DNA from: an uncultured Lachnospiraceae bacterium
GTDB lineage: Bacteria > Bacillota > Clostridia > Lachnospirales > Lachnospiraceae
Direction: 5' to 3'
Assembly (NCBI GenBank): GCA_944376125.1
Contig: CALWBQ010000005.1
Coordinates: 60,161-124,160 of the forward strand
Length of the DNA stretch: 64,000 nt
Position numbers and translations under genes: made by a program. Below the pieces are notes generated by a model. The model saw only the letters and a program-made list of their open reading frames with translations. It did no database searches and was not told the origin of the DNA. Below, piece after piece: positions 44,017 to 52,939 of the stretch (the first letter of the stretch is position 1; each line of letters opens with the position of its first letter).

Positions 44017-45195
44017 TTAGTGATGGAACAGGCGGATACCCGTAAATGCCATTGCCATTCCGTAGTGATTGCAGGTTTCGATCACATTGTCATCCCTGAC
44101 AGAGCCTCCGGGCTGAGCCACATACTTGACGCCGCTCTTGTATGCTCTGTCGATATTGTCTCCAAACGGGAAGAATGCATCGGATCCCAGTGAAACATCC
44201 TGGAGCTTGTCCAGCCAGGCCCTTTTCTCTTCACGTGTAAATACCGGCGGTTTTACTTTAAAAATGGTTTCCCATTTTCCATCGGCCAGCACATCCATGT
44301 ATTCTTCTCCAATATACACATCAATGGCATTGTCCCGGTCTGCCCGGCGGATGCCGTCCACAAATTCCAAATTTAATACCTGGGGAGCCTGACGAAGGAA
44401 CCAGTTGTCAGCCTTCTGCCCAGCTAGTCTGGTGCAGTGCACTCTGGACTGCTGCCCTGCCCCGATGCCGATAGCCTGGCCGCCCTTCGCGTAGCACACA
44501 GAATTTGACTGGGTATATTTCAGGGTGATCAGAGAGATCAGAAGATCGATTTTGGCCTCCTGGGGAATTTCCTTATTCTCCGTCACTACATTTGCCAACA
44601 GTTCTTCATTGATCTTCAAATCATTCCTTCCCTGCTCAAAAACCACGCCAAAAACCTGCTTTCTCTCAATAGGATCCGGCACATAATCTGGGTCAATCTG
44701 AATCACATTGTAATTTCCATTTTTCTTAGATTTCAGGATTTCCAATGCCTCAGGCTCATATCCGGGAGCGATGACGCCGTCAGAAACCTCCCTCTTAATG
44801 ATTCGCGCTGTATCCACATCACAGATATCGGATAGAGAAATGAAATCACCAAATGAGGACATTCTGTCTGCTCCCCTAGCTCTGGCATAGGCGCAAGCCA
44901 GCGGGGACAGTTCTCCCATATCATCTACCCAGTAAATTTTGGCTAGGGTGTCTGTCAGAGGCAGCCCCACTGCCGCTCCTGCCGGCGAAACATGCTTAAA
45001 AGACGCAGCGGCAGGAAGACCCGTCGCCTGTTTCAGTTCTTTTACCAGCTGCCAGCCGTTGAATGCATCCAGGAAATTAATATAACCTGGCTTTCCGCAC
45101 AAAACCGTGATAGGCAGATCCTTTCCGTCATTCATAAAGATTCGGGATGGCTTTTGATTGGGATTACATCCGTATTTTAACTGCAGTTCGTTCAT
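44017..45195 (-). CDS. Stand-alone AICAR transformylase (PurH-like)
   Basis: 392 aa; transfers formyl from 10-formyl-THF to AICAR in purine synthesis. Only the transformylase domain of PurH is present, without the N-terminal IMP cyclohydrolase domain. It opens LKYGCNPNQKPSRIF, has the ASFKHVSPAGAAVG motif (catalytic Lys-His) near 65-78, and ends with PGGSVRDDNVIETCNHYGMAMAFTGIRLFHH. It lies 14 bp downstream of a PurO-type cyclohydrolase gene, which supplies the missing activity. Confidence 0.93.
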   Translation of the reverse strand: MNELQLKYGCNPNQKPSRIFMNDGKDLPITVLCGKPGYINFLDAFNGWQLVKELKQATGLPAAASFKHVSPAGAAVGLPLTDTLAKIYWVDDMGELSPLACAYARARGADRMSSFGDFISLSDICDVDTARIIKREVSDGVIAPGYEPEALEILKSKKNGNYNVIQIDPDYVPDPIERKQVFGVVFEQGRNDLKINEELLANVVTENKEIPQEAKIDLLISLITLKYTQSNSVCYAKGGQAIGIGAGQQSRVHCTRLAGQKADNWFLRQAPQVLNLEFVDGIRRADRDNAIDVYIGEEYMDVLADGKWETIFKVKPPVFTREEKRAWLDKLQDVSLGSDAFFPFGDNIDRAYKSGVKYVAQPGGSVRDDNVIETCNHYGMAMAFTGIRLFHH

Positions 45196-45209
45196 GGAAT
45201 TCTCTCCTT

Positions 45210-45923
45210 TTACTGATTTTTATTGATAATTCTGGTTTCATAATTTCCTGATGCGATATCAATATAGCGTACAAACAGAGACACCTTATTGTCACGGTCC
45301 AGATTGGTCCAGACAAGATCTGCCATCCCGTCTATATCGTCCAGAATCTCTACAGGCTTCGGCTCCCCTTCAAAGCTGGGAAGAGGATTTCCATCATGCA
45401 TATACGTGTGGATAAAGCGGCCCTCCCCTGGAAGCGGATTCTCATAGGCAAAAGTATAACGGCAGCAGGAATCCGGATTCCCATGATTGCTCTTTAAAAT
45501 CGACAGAGCGTAATTGTAGCTTCCATTCTCAATATGCATAATTCCCGAAATCCTGGGGGTGTAATTGGGCTCATCCGGCTCAAATTCTCTGCATCTTAAC
45601 GACTGCTCAAATGTGAGCTGGCGGTCCATGCCGTCATAGATCGTGCTGGTCTGATCTCCATTGGTCACAATGGTCTTATTTCCTAAAACTTTGACAGGGG
45701 CATAGATAATCAGGCTTGGGTCCGTCAGCTTGGATTCATCAAAAGCCTGGGTTCGTATCCCCTCTCCATCTTCGACAAAAATCCGGTTCCGGCTGTTCTC
45801 ACTCCTCCCCATAATAAAATATACTGCTGCCGCCTTCGTCCCGTCGGGCGTCTTGCCGAGCACAATCCCCCGTCCAGGATAGGCATTACTCTTCAGTTCC
45901 TTAGCTAGTGACAGCATCTCCAT
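45210..45923 (-). CDS. IMP cyclohydrolase, archaeal PurO type
   Basis: 237 aa; closes FAICAR to IMP, the last step of purine synthesis. Recognised by the PurO-like N-terminus YPGRGIVLGKTPDG, AAVYFIMGRSENSRNRIF near 33-50 and TPRISGIM near 130. The start at 45923 (MEMLSLAKE) puts AGGAGG 8 nt away; the Met two codons earlier is too close. With the next gene it replaces bifunctional PurH. This two-gene arrangement is known in archaea and some clostridia. Confidence 0.88.
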   Translation of the reverse strand: MEMLSLAKELKSNAYPGRGIVLGKTPDGTKAAAVYFIMGRSENSRNRIFVEDGEGIRTQAFDESKLTDPSLIIYAPVKVLGNKTIVTNGDQTSTIYDGMDRQLTFEQSLRCREFEPDEPNYTPRISGIMHIENGSYNYALSILKSNHGNPDSCCRYTFAYENPLPGEGRFIHTYMHDGNPLPSFEGEPKPVEILDDIDGMADLVWTNLDRDNKVSLFVRYIDIASGNYETRIINKNQ

Positions 45924-45980
45924 GTACATTTCCTCCTTTTTTCGAATCTGTGCTGCAGGATTTTCTCACACAATCAGAAA

Positions 45981-46025
45981 GCCGGCCGCCTGGACACCCC
46001 AAAAAGAGATGCCCAGGCGGCCGGC
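45981..46025 (-). terminator. Terminator of the macB-like ABC operon
   Basis: A 13-bp perfect stem GCCGGCCGCCTGG / CCAGGCGGCCGGC with a 19-nt loop, followed by TTTCTG on the minus strand. It sits between the permease gene and the purine pair. Confidence 0.8.
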
Positions 46026-46124
46026 TCATAATCAAACGTGCTCCCCGTGGTTATCCCACTCTCATCCGCCAGTTGCACGCTCTGGTATTATCATAACGGA
46101 TTGTGCCTCAGATTGCAAGCCTTT

Positions 46125-47474
46125 TTATTCATTTCGGATGGCGGCCAGCGGGCTCAGCTTCATTGCTCGCATGGCCGGCATAAAGCCGGCGCCCATTCCC
46201 ACCACAACTGCGAAAATAACAGCCAGACCCACCAGCCACAGTGGAATTCTGGAAATATCTCCATCCATCCCGGACATGGCCTGGGCGATTCCGCCGATAT
46301 GATTGATCAGGTAGGAAATCCCGTAACTGAGAGCGACTCCAATGACGCCTCCCGCCAGCCCGATAAAGCCGGACTCTATCAGGAACATATTTCGGATATT
46401 TCCCATATCACAGCCGAGAACCTTCATAACGCCAATCTCTTTGGTTCTCTCGTAGATCGACATCATCATAGTATTGGCGATGCCGATGGCTGCGACAAAA
46501 AGCGAGACTGCACCAATTCCGCCCAGCACAGCCTGGATCATGCCTGCCTGTCTCTGCTGGTTCTCAATGCCCTCGATCATGCTGCTCGCCTGATACCCCA
46601 TCTCGTTGATCGCCTGCTGGACTTCTTTCACATTGTCCATGTCATCCACCTGAACCTTGGCATTGTTGTAAATAAAATAACTGTAAGGCTTTCCCTTGCT
46701 GTTGGTAGGCTGCCCCGGTATAGGATTTCTCTTAAAAACTTTTTTTAACTGAGTTTTCAGCTGCTCAACATCTGTATAGATCGAATAGCTATAGCTGTTG
46801 TACGTATCTGTGCCTCCTGCCACGACCCCTACTACATTGAGCATGTACTTCTTCGGCGGGCTCACAGCCGTGTCCCCGCTGGGGTATAAAGACTGATAGT
46901 AGGCGTTCTGATCAAAAATAACGAAAAATGGCTGGCTCATGTCCAGATCCGGCAGCTCTCCTGTCTCGTAATAATACTTTTTCGTTTTGCTGTTCATAAA
47001 ATCCTGAATCACCATATTGCCGAACACCATCTCCATCTGCTGAGCATCTGGATCTGGGTAGCGTCCCCCTGACTCCAAGGTAATCTTGTGAAGAGCTTCC
47101 TGGCTGATTCCCTGGATATTGGCGTACTCACAGATATACACCCCCTGCCGGACAATCACTGAGATTGACAAGGTCGGAGAGACAGACACCACGTGATCCA
47201 GCTTAGAGAGCTTCTCTACCACATCGTCTGTGATAAAGCTGTCCTCATTGGAGGCATTGGGATCCATGGAATAATTCTGAGTCACTGTGATCTCTGTCAG
47301 GCTTGTCCAGGAAGACAGCGACTCCATATTCAGCTCCTGAAGTCCGATTCCCAGAGACATCATAACTACAATGGATGCCGTTCCGATGATAACACCGAGA
47401 ACGGTCAGCACCGTCCTCAGTTTTCTCCTCTTTAAGTTATTCAGGCTCATCACCAGCAGGTCAGAGAATCTCAT
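46125..47474 (-). CDS. FtsX/MacB-type ABC permease
   Basis: 449 aa. First transmembrane helix at about 20-42 (LRTVLTVLGVIIGTASIVVMMSLGIG), then a MacB-type extracytoplasmic domain (about 45-315), then three C-terminal helices with the FtsX core (ANTMMMSIYERTKEIGVMKVLGCDMGNIRNMFLIESGFIGLAGG near 335-378). It overlaps the upstream CARDB/NEW3-type gene by 14 bp. Likely an exporter or mechanotransmission complex with the ATPase at 49.3 kb. Confidence 0.93.
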   Translation of the reverse strand: MRFSDLLVMSLNNLKRRKLRTVLTVLGVIIGTASIVVMMSLGIGLQELNMESLSSWTSLTEITVTQNYSMDPNASNEDSFITDDVVEKLSKLDHVVSVSPTLSISVIVRQGVYICEYANIQGISQEALHKITLESGGRYPDPDAQQMEMVFGNMVIQDFMNSKTKKYYYETGELPDLDMSQPFFVIFDQNAYYQSLYPSGDTAVSPPKKYMLNVVGVVAGGTDTYNSYSYSIYTDVEQLKTQLKKVFKRNPIPGQPTNSKGKPYSYFIYNNAKVQVDDMDNVKEVQQAINEMGYQASSMIEGIENQQRQAGMIQAVLGGIGAVSLFVAAIGIANTMMMSIYERTKEIGVMKVLGCDMGNIRNMFLIESGFIGLAGGVIGVALSYGISYLINHIGGIAQAMSGMDGDISRIPLWLVGLAVIFAVVVGMGAGFMPAMRAMKLSPLAAIRNE

Positions 47475-49332
47475 CGTCGTCTATCCCCTCTTCCTCCGCG
47501 CGCTGCTGCTTTTTATTTTTCCTCTTCTTTGTAAGTTTTACCACAATCACCGCTGCTGCCCCAATTACCACAATCACACCGGCAATGCAGGCAATCCGCA
47601 AAGGCATAGACAGTGCCAAGAAGCGGTCTTTTAAAGAAGTGCCGCCTTCCATATCCACACCTTCCATATTTCCGGCTTCCATTCCCCAGTCAAAATCTTC
47701 CGGTATCGGCTCTGACACATAGAGGGACATTTCTTTTGTCACCGTACTGACGTTTCCATTCTCATCTTCATAGGAGATGGTAATGGGGATTTTTCCGTCA
47801 TCCATGGTCGCTGCCACACCTGTCAGCATGGTATCTACGTTTCCGGTCTCCCCAGGCTTAATGTTGCCCACATAGGTTTCTTCCGTCTGGATGGAATCCG
47901 CCTCAAATTTTGCCGTCACATTGTAGAGCTGGACTTTCCCGGTGTTGTTAATGCCAAACATAACGTTAGTCTCACCGCCCACGCTGATGCTCGCCGGCAT
48001 AACATCGATCGTTCCTGTGCTGAGTCTGGCCTCCTGTTTGACCGGTATATCTACCGTCACGCTCTCCTCCGCATTTTTAAACTCCGGACTGTCGTACTTC
48101 TCTTTGATCGTGATGGAATAGGATCTGGGATCCACACCGCCGGAACTTTGAAACTTCATCCGGATCTCCGCGGTCTGCCCTGCCCCAAGGGAATTGACCA
48201 CCACAGAATTCGATCCGTCCTCCGTGGTAAATACAGCGCTCTCTGACACTTTCTCTGACTCCAGTGTAAACAAAATATTGCTGGCTGGAACATCAGAAGA
48301 GGCGTTCTTCATATGTAAAATCAGCTCAAAGGTATCGCCTGCATAGATTTCCTCCGGCACAGTCTCATATCCATCCACAATGATTCTGGCCCGCGTCCTG
48401 TCATTGGCATTAAAATCTCCCAGGGCGTCTTCTCTGCTCTTGCTGACTATCTGGACGTACATAGTCTCCTCAGCCGTCAGAAGCGGTCCTCCTTCACTTT
48501 CCCTGAAAGAAATATTATACTGAATGGGATAAAACCCAGAATAGCTGTCCTCCCTGATAGCCATGCTGTAGGGAACTGCCACCGTCTGGCCCGCCTCAAT
48601 CACATCAAAATGGCGATCATAGTTTCCATCGTTGATATTAAAAGGAAATTTTGCGCTGTCTGCGTCGAGAACCATGCTCACCGTCACATCGTACGCCTTC
48701 ATCTCACTGCTGTTTCGCATATTGATGGCAAAGTCCATCACATTGGGGTAGGTGCCGTAGGGGGTGGGCTGGCCTTCTCCCAGGACAAAAGTAATCTGCT
48801 GTTCTTCTTCCTCTGATTCTGTCGTTCCGGTAGGCTGACTGACATAAATATTGATATATTCTTTCGCCCAGTACCGATCCGTATCCGGCTCTTCCTCGCA
48901 GTCAATATAGACGGCGATCGGAATCGAATAGTAGCCTGGTTCCAAATCCTTGCGGATCGTAACAGACAGGCTGGTGCTCTTGCTTTTTCCCATCTTAATA
49001 CTCCCCAGGCGCTTGGGCTTGAAGGTATCCTGGGTCACCTCAAAAGGATAGTTGCTCACGGTATAATCGCCGTTGGAATCATCCGACATGATCTGGTTAA
49101 ACTCAAAAATATCCGAGCACAGTCCGACCCACACTCCGTCCATGTCTTCCGCCCCGGCATTGATAGTGATCGGAATACTCAGAGACTTTCCAACCTTTCC
49201 CTCCGGTATCTTTTTCGCCACCAGGTACTGGTTGCTCCCCACATCCATATAGGCAGCCAGGGCTGTGGCAGGCGCCGCTAAAAGGAGAGCCATCGCCATA
49301 AATGCTGCCGTAATCCAATTAATCCTCTTCAT
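47461..49332 (-). CDS. Extracytoplasmic CARDB/NEW3-like subunit of the ABC system (COG1361 type)
   Basis: 623 aa from 49332, where GGGAGG precedes the ATG inside the end of the ATPase gene. Signal peptide (about 1-27, ending ATALAAY), then four or so tandem beta-sandwich domains with CARDB-like turns (LEPGYYSIPIAV, AGQTVAVPYSMAI, AGDTFELILHMKNAS, GGETNVMFGINNTG). One C-terminal transmembrane helix (about 573-595) and a charged tail (KKRKNKKQQRAEEEG) follow. It is the middle gene between ATPase and permease. Similar in architecture to the skin-encoded NEW3 protein, though larger. Confidence 0.85.
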   Translation of the reverse strand: MKRINWITAAFMAMALLLAAPATALAAYMDVGSNQYLVAKKIPEGKVGKSLSIPITINAGAEDMDGVWVGLCSDIFEFNQIMSDDSNGDYTVSNYPFEVTQDTFKPKRLGSIKMGKSKSTSLSVTIRKDLEPGYYSIPIAVYIDCEEEPDTDRYWAKEYINIYVSQPTGTTESEEEEQQITFVLGEGQPTPYGTYPNVMDFAINMRNSSEMKAYDVTVSMVLDADSAKFPFNINDGNYDRHFDVIEAGQTVAVPYSMAIREDSYSGFYPIQYNISFRESEGGPLLTAEETMYVQIVSKSREDALGDFNANDRTRARIIVDGYETVPEEIYAGDTFELILHMKNASSDVPASNILFTLESEKVSESAVFTTEDGSNSVVVNSLGAGQTAEIRMKFQSSGGVDPRSYSITIKEKYDSPEFKNAEESVTVDIPVKQEARLSTGTIDVMPASISVGGETNVMFGINNTGKVQLYNVTAKFEADSIQTEETYVGNIKPGETGNVDTMLTGVAATMDDGKIPITISYEDENGNVSTVTKEMSLYVSEPIPEDFDWGMEAGNMEGVDMEGGTSLKDRFLALSMPLRIACIAGVIVVIGAAAVIVVKLTKKRKNKKQQRAEEEGIDDDEIL

Positions 49333-50062
49333 CTCGCTTGTCCTCCCAAACCGCATCTTCCTGCGGCGTGTTGATTGTAATTTCTACTATTTTTCCGTCG
49401 ATAATCCGGATCTGACGGTCTGCATAAGAAGCTAGATTGTTGTCATGTGTAACCATCACCAATGTCTGATGGCGCTTTCTGACGATCTGCTGCATCAGCC
49501 GCATAACCTCCATAGTGGTCTTGGAATCCAGATTTCCGGTTGGTTCATCAGCAAATATAATCTGGGGGTTTACTACCAGAGCTCTGGCAATTCCCACTCT
49601 CTGCTGCTGGCCGCCTGACATCTGGTTGGGCATGTGGCGAGCCTGCTCTCCGACACCTACCAGATTTAAATACTTCTGGGCCCTGGCGAGCCTCTCTTTT
49701 TTCGGCATCCCTCTGAAAGAAAGGGGCAGCGCCACATTTTCCAGAGCATTCATCGTGTTCAGAAGGTTATATGCCTGGAAGATGAACCCAACCTTTTCTC
49801 TCCGAAAAGCTACCAGTTCTTTCTCCGACAGCTTTTCTATGTGCTTTCCGGCAATGACAATCTCTCCTTTCGTCGGTTTTTCCAGCCCTGCCAGCATATT
49901 CAAAAGCGTCGATTTCCCCGAGCCGGAAGTACCTACGATAGCGCAGAATTCCCCTTTGTAAATCTCGAAATCCACGCCGTTCAGAGCCCGTACCTTTGCC
50001 TCCCCAACGCAGTATATTTTATATAAATTTCTGACCTGGATGATCGGTGTTGTTTCTCCCAA
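49319..50062 (-). CDS. MacB/LolD-type ABC ATP-binding protein
   Basis: 247 aa from a TTG start at 50062 (GETTPIIQVRNLYKIYCVGE), chosen because AGGAGG lies about 10 nt upstream. Walker A GTSGSGKSTLL near 43, signature [15 protein letters not shown] near 144, Walker B IIFADEPTGNLD near 165, H-loop VTHDNNLA. The GEPTGNLD-type Walker B marks the MacB/LolD/FtsE group. It is first in the ATPase - CARDB subunit - permease operon. A weak extended -10 (TGGTATGAT, 50099-50104) lies upstream. Confidence 0.94.
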   Translation of the reverse strand: MGETTPIIQVRNLYKIYCVGEAKVRALNGVDFEIYKGEFCAIVGTSGSGKSTLLNMLAGLEKPTKGEIVIAGKHIEKLSEKELVAFRREKVGFIFQAYNLLNTMNALENVALPLSFRGMPKKERLARAQKYLNLVGVGEQARHMPNQMSGGQQQRVGIARALVVNPQIIFADEPTGNLDSKTTMEVMRLMQQIVRKRHQTLVMVTHDNNLASYADRQIRIIDGKIVEITINTPQEDAVWEDKRDEED

Positions 50063-50179
50063 AATTAAGCAAACCTCCTGCTGTTTGATCCTGACGCCAT
50101 CATACCACATGCTGCCATATACGTCCCTATAAAAATTCTTACAGAGTCCTTAATATTATATAACGCTCCTCTTCCCCTG

Positions 50180-50989
50180 TCATTCCGCAATTTGCCCAAC
50201 CTTTGTAATCCTCCTGTGAAATTCCTCCAGGTATTCCTCCGGAGACAGATATTGATCTTTATTGACACGGTATGCCGGGCTCCACATATTGACAACCACA
50301 ATGGCTGTCCGATCTGGATCGGATGTGTGGCGGTAATTTTTATCTGCTGTAAATTGGTAATCTTCTACTGTATTCTTCCAGATCATCTGTTCTTTCTTAT
50401 TTCGGATGGTTTTTTTATTGTGAAATGCCTCCTTCACCACCATGCGGAAAATCTCTTCCCCGCCGCAGACAATAACCTTAGGCGCCAGGAGACGGATCTC
50501 CCGCTTGACAAATTCAATATATTCGTACCCATAATTCATCCAGATGCTGTCCGAAACTTCTTTTCCGCCTCTCTTATTGATATAGAGAACCGCCAGGGTT
50601 CTCATAACATCCTCGTTTGACATAGACTGGGCCGCATCCCCCAGCAGAAGGCGCTGCATCCCTGCCAGATAGCCACATTCGTCCTCCCATCCTCTGCGGT
50701 AATCGCGGTAGTCTCTGCGAATATCTGTCAGCACCGGAAATGTCAGCCCCTTCTGAATGTAATGCTTCAGGCTAGGCTCCTTCAGAATATAGAGAACCCC
50801 AGAGTATTTTTCTGGGTCAATCTTTCCATCCACGTGAAAACTTCTCGGATCAATCTCCTCATAACAGGTTTTTCCCTGAGGATTTTCCTCCAGCATCTGA
50901 GAAGTCTGCCAGAGTACAAACAATTCCTCCGCAGAACAGCTATCTCCTGCCAGACCTTCCAATACAATCTGTTCCAGCGTTTTTGCCAT
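50180..50989 (-). CDS. Hypothetical protein, possibly uracil-DNA-glycosylase fold
   Basis: 269 aa. I do not recognise a named family, but the pattern resembles the UDG superfamily: an early VLYILKEPS (like the fVGexP motif), a middle LAVLYINKRGG (like LNxxKR), then IRLLAPKVIVCGGEEIF (like lxPKvivxlG), and a late VVNMWSPAY. The start is set at 50989 (MAKTLEQIVLEGL), where AAAGG lies upstream; the frame is open to 51070 without a ribosome site. It is a lone minus-strand gene divergent from pyrB. A DNA-repair role is only inference. Confidence 0.6.
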   Translation of the reverse strand: MAKTLEQIVLEGLAGDSCSAEELFVLWQTSQMLEENPQGKTCYEEIDPRSFHVDGKIDPEKYSGVLYILKEPSLKHYIQKGLTFPVLTDIRRDYRDYRRGWEDECGYLAGMQRLLLGDAAQSMSNEDVMRTLAVLYINKRGGKEVSDSIWMNYGYEYIEFVKREIRLLAPKVIVCGGEEIFRMVVKEAFHNKKTIRNKKEQMIWKNTVEDYQFTADKNYRHTSDPDRTAIVVVNMWSPAYRVNKDQYLSPEEYLEEFHRRITKVGQIAE

Positions 50990-51095
50990 CTGTAATCCAA
51001 CCTTTCTTTCCGCCGGTATATAAATGCCAGCATTCGCCGTGCGCATCTGCATGACCGAACTGTTATTCATTCTACCATATTTTCATAAAAAATTG

Positions 51096-51124
51096 TAGAA
51101 ATTTCTCTCTGGATGCTGTATAAT
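51096..51124 (+). promoter_or_regulatory. Promoter for pyrBI
   Basis: -35 TAGAAA (51096-51101), 17-bp spacer, -10 TATAAT (51119-51124). Only about 55 nt of leader lies before pyrB, too short for a classical PyrR attenuator, and no such structure is evident. Confidence 0.55.
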
Positions 51125-51186
51125 ACGTAAAAAACCAGGGGACAGAAACATTCGCCCCAAAAACCATCACCAAAAAGGAGAGCTGC

Positions 51187-52119
51187 ATGAAATCTATAAG
51201 GCATTTACTCAATCCGTTAGACCTCTCTGTGGAAGAAACGGATGCTCTATTGGATCTTGCTTCCGATATTGAGCACAATCTTCCCAAATATGCTCACGTC
51301 TGCGACGGCAAAAAATTAGCTACTTGTTTTTACGAACCGAGCACCCGCACCCGATTAAGTTTTGAATCTGCAATGCTTAATTTAGGGGGCAGTGTCCTCG
51401 GTTTTTCTTCTGCCGATTCCAGTTCTGCCGCCAAGGGAGAAAGTGTCGCTGATACCATTCGCGTCATCTCCTGCTATGCTGATATCTGCGCAATGCGCCA
51501 CCCCAAAGAGGGAGCGCCCAGAGTGGCTGCTGAATTTTCTTCTATTCCGGTGATCAATGCCGGCGATGGCGGCCATCAGCATCCTACCCAGACCCTGACA
51601 GACCTTCTGACGATACGTTCCCTGAAAGGACGTCTGGATAATCTGACCATCGGCTTCTGCGGAGATCTGAAATTTGGACGGACTGTCCATTCTCTGATCC
51701 ACGCTATGGTTCGTTACCCTAACATCCGGTTTGTCCTGATTTCCCCCCCAGAGCTGAAGATTCCGGAATATCTAAGGGACGATGTCCTGCGGGCCAACCA
51801 TATTGAATTCAAAGAAGTAGGAAACCTGGATGAGGCCCTTCCTGAGCTGGATATTCTCTATATGACCCGCGTACAGAGAGAACGTTTTTTTAACGAGGAG
51901 GATTACATCCGACTGAAGGACTGCTATATCCTGGACTGCAAAAAAATGAAGCTGGCTAAACCCGATATGTTCATCCTCCATCCCCTCCCAAGGGTAAATG
52001 AAATTTCAGTGGAGGTGGACGAGGATCCCAGAGCCGCTTATTTCAAGCAGGCTCAGTATGGGGTGTATGTTCGGATGGCTTTGATTATGATGTTATTGGA
52101 GGTGGAGAAACCATGCTGA
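51187..52119 (+). CDS. pyrB: Aspartate carbamoyltransferase catalytic chain
   Basis: 310 aa; condenses carbamoyl phosphate and aspartate in pyrimidine synthesis. The carbamoyl-phosphate motif [13 protein letters not shown] is near 48-60, and [18 protein letters not shown] near 130. The [10 protein letters not shown] motif near 265 binds aspartate. It overlaps pyrI by 7 bp, so catalytic and regulatory chains are coupled, as in the E. coli-like c6r6 enzyme. Confidence 0.98.
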   Translation: MKSIRHLLNPLDLSVEETDALLDLASDIEHNLPKYAHVCDGKKLATCFYEPSTRTRLSFESAMLNLGGSVLGFSSADSSSAAKGESVADTIRVISCYADICAMRHPKEGAPRVAAEFSSIPVINAGDGGHQHPTQTLTDLLTIRSLKGRLDNLTIGFCGDLKFGRTVHSLIHAMVRYPNIRFVLISPPELKIPEYLRDDVLRANHIEFKEVGNLDEALPELDILYMTRVQRERFFNEEDYIRLKDCYILDCKKMKLAKPDMFILHPLPRVNEISVEVDEDPRAAYFKQAQYGVYVRMALIMMLLEVEKPC

Positions 52120-52547
52120 ATATCAGCGGATTAAAAGAAGGCATCGTTCTGGATCACATTGAAGCAGGCCGGAGTCTGGATATCTATTACCATCTAGGGC
52201 TTGACAAGCTGGAGTGTCAGGTAGCCATCATTAAAAATGCCCGGAGCAATAAGATGGGACGGAAAGACATTATCAAAATCGAGGGCGGTCTGAATACCAT
52301 TGACCTGAAAGTTCTGGGCTACATTGACCACAACATTACTGTCAACATTATCCGTGACAATAAAATTATAGAAAAAAAGCGCCTGGAACTCCCAGAGCGC
52401 ATTACCAATGTGATTCACTGCAAAAATCCCCGGTGCATCACCTCTATCGAGCAGGGACTTCCCCACATCTTTTATCTCTCTGACAGAGATACAGAGACTT
52501 ATCGCTGCCTTTACTGTGACGAGCAGTACGGAAAAACACAAAAATAA
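52113..52547 (+). CDS. pyrI: Aspartate carbamoyltransferase regulatory chain
   Basis: 144 aa. The N-terminal nucleotide-binding half ([24 protein letters not shown]) is followed by a C-terminal zinc domain with Cys-x4-Cys (CKNPRC) near 108 and Cys-x2-Cys (CLYCDEQ) near 135. It gives allosteric control of PyrB by CTP/ATP. It converges on rnpB, whose 3' end lies about 5 bp beyond the stop codon. Confidence 0.97.
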   Translation: MLNISGLKEGIVLDHIEAGRSLDIYYHLGLDKLECQVAIIKNARSNKMGRKDIIKIEGGLNTIDLKVLGYIDHNITVNIIRDNKIIEKKRLELPERITNVIHCKNPRCITSIEQGLPHIFYLSDRDTETYRCLYCDEQYGKTQK

Positions 52548-52551
52548 AAAA

Positions 52552-52904
52552 GTTTTGAGTAAGACGATAAGCCGGGTTATGTCGTTGGATGGTCATCTAT
52601 CTAGGGCTGCCGTCACCGGCAGCCTCGAGCGACCTACCCGGAAGCAGACGGGCCGCCTTATGCCTCCTGTTCGGTCTTGCTTCAGATGGGGTTTACATGT
52701 GCCCCGCCTGTTACCAGCCGGGCGGTAGTCTCTTACACTGCCTTTCCACCCTTACCGCAGAATCTGCGGCGGTTTATTTCTGTTGCACTTTCCTTAGGGT
52801 CACCCCCACCAGACGTTATCTGGCATCCTGCCCTGTGAAGCCCGGACTTTCCTCTCCTGCGACCTTTCGGTTTCGCAGCAGCGACCATCTGTCTTACTCA
52901 AAAC
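52552..52904 (-). ncRNA. rnpB: RNase P RNA (bacterial class A)
   Basis: About 353 nt. The ends form a perfect 14-bp P1 stem, GTTTTGAGTAAGAC (3' end) with GTCTTACTCAAAAC (5' end region). On the minus strand the conserved 5' core GAGGAAAGTCCGGGCT and the 3' core with ACAACGAC-like CCAACGACATAACCCGGCTTA are present, as is AGACCGAACAGGAGG. The presence of P13/P14- and P16/P17-like segments fits class A as in Lachnospiraceae. It is followed on the minus strand by a U-rich tract (TTTTTTATTTTT). Confidence 0.95.
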
Positions 52905-52910
52905 ATGGGT

Positions 52911-52939
52911 ATCATACCATATTTTTCTATTCTTGTCCA
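52911..52939 (-). promoter_or_regulatory. Promoter for rnpB
   Basis: Minus strand: -35 TGGACA (52934-52939), 17-bp spacer, -10 TATGAT (52911-52916), with the P1 stem starting about 7 bp later. The promoter overlaps the 3' end of the upstream gene. Confidence 0.8.

Noticed and set aside
43994..44019. Terminator after the AICAR transformylase
   Set aside because: A weak AAAAG/CTTTT pairing around a GGGCCC palindrome before a T run; too irregular to call.
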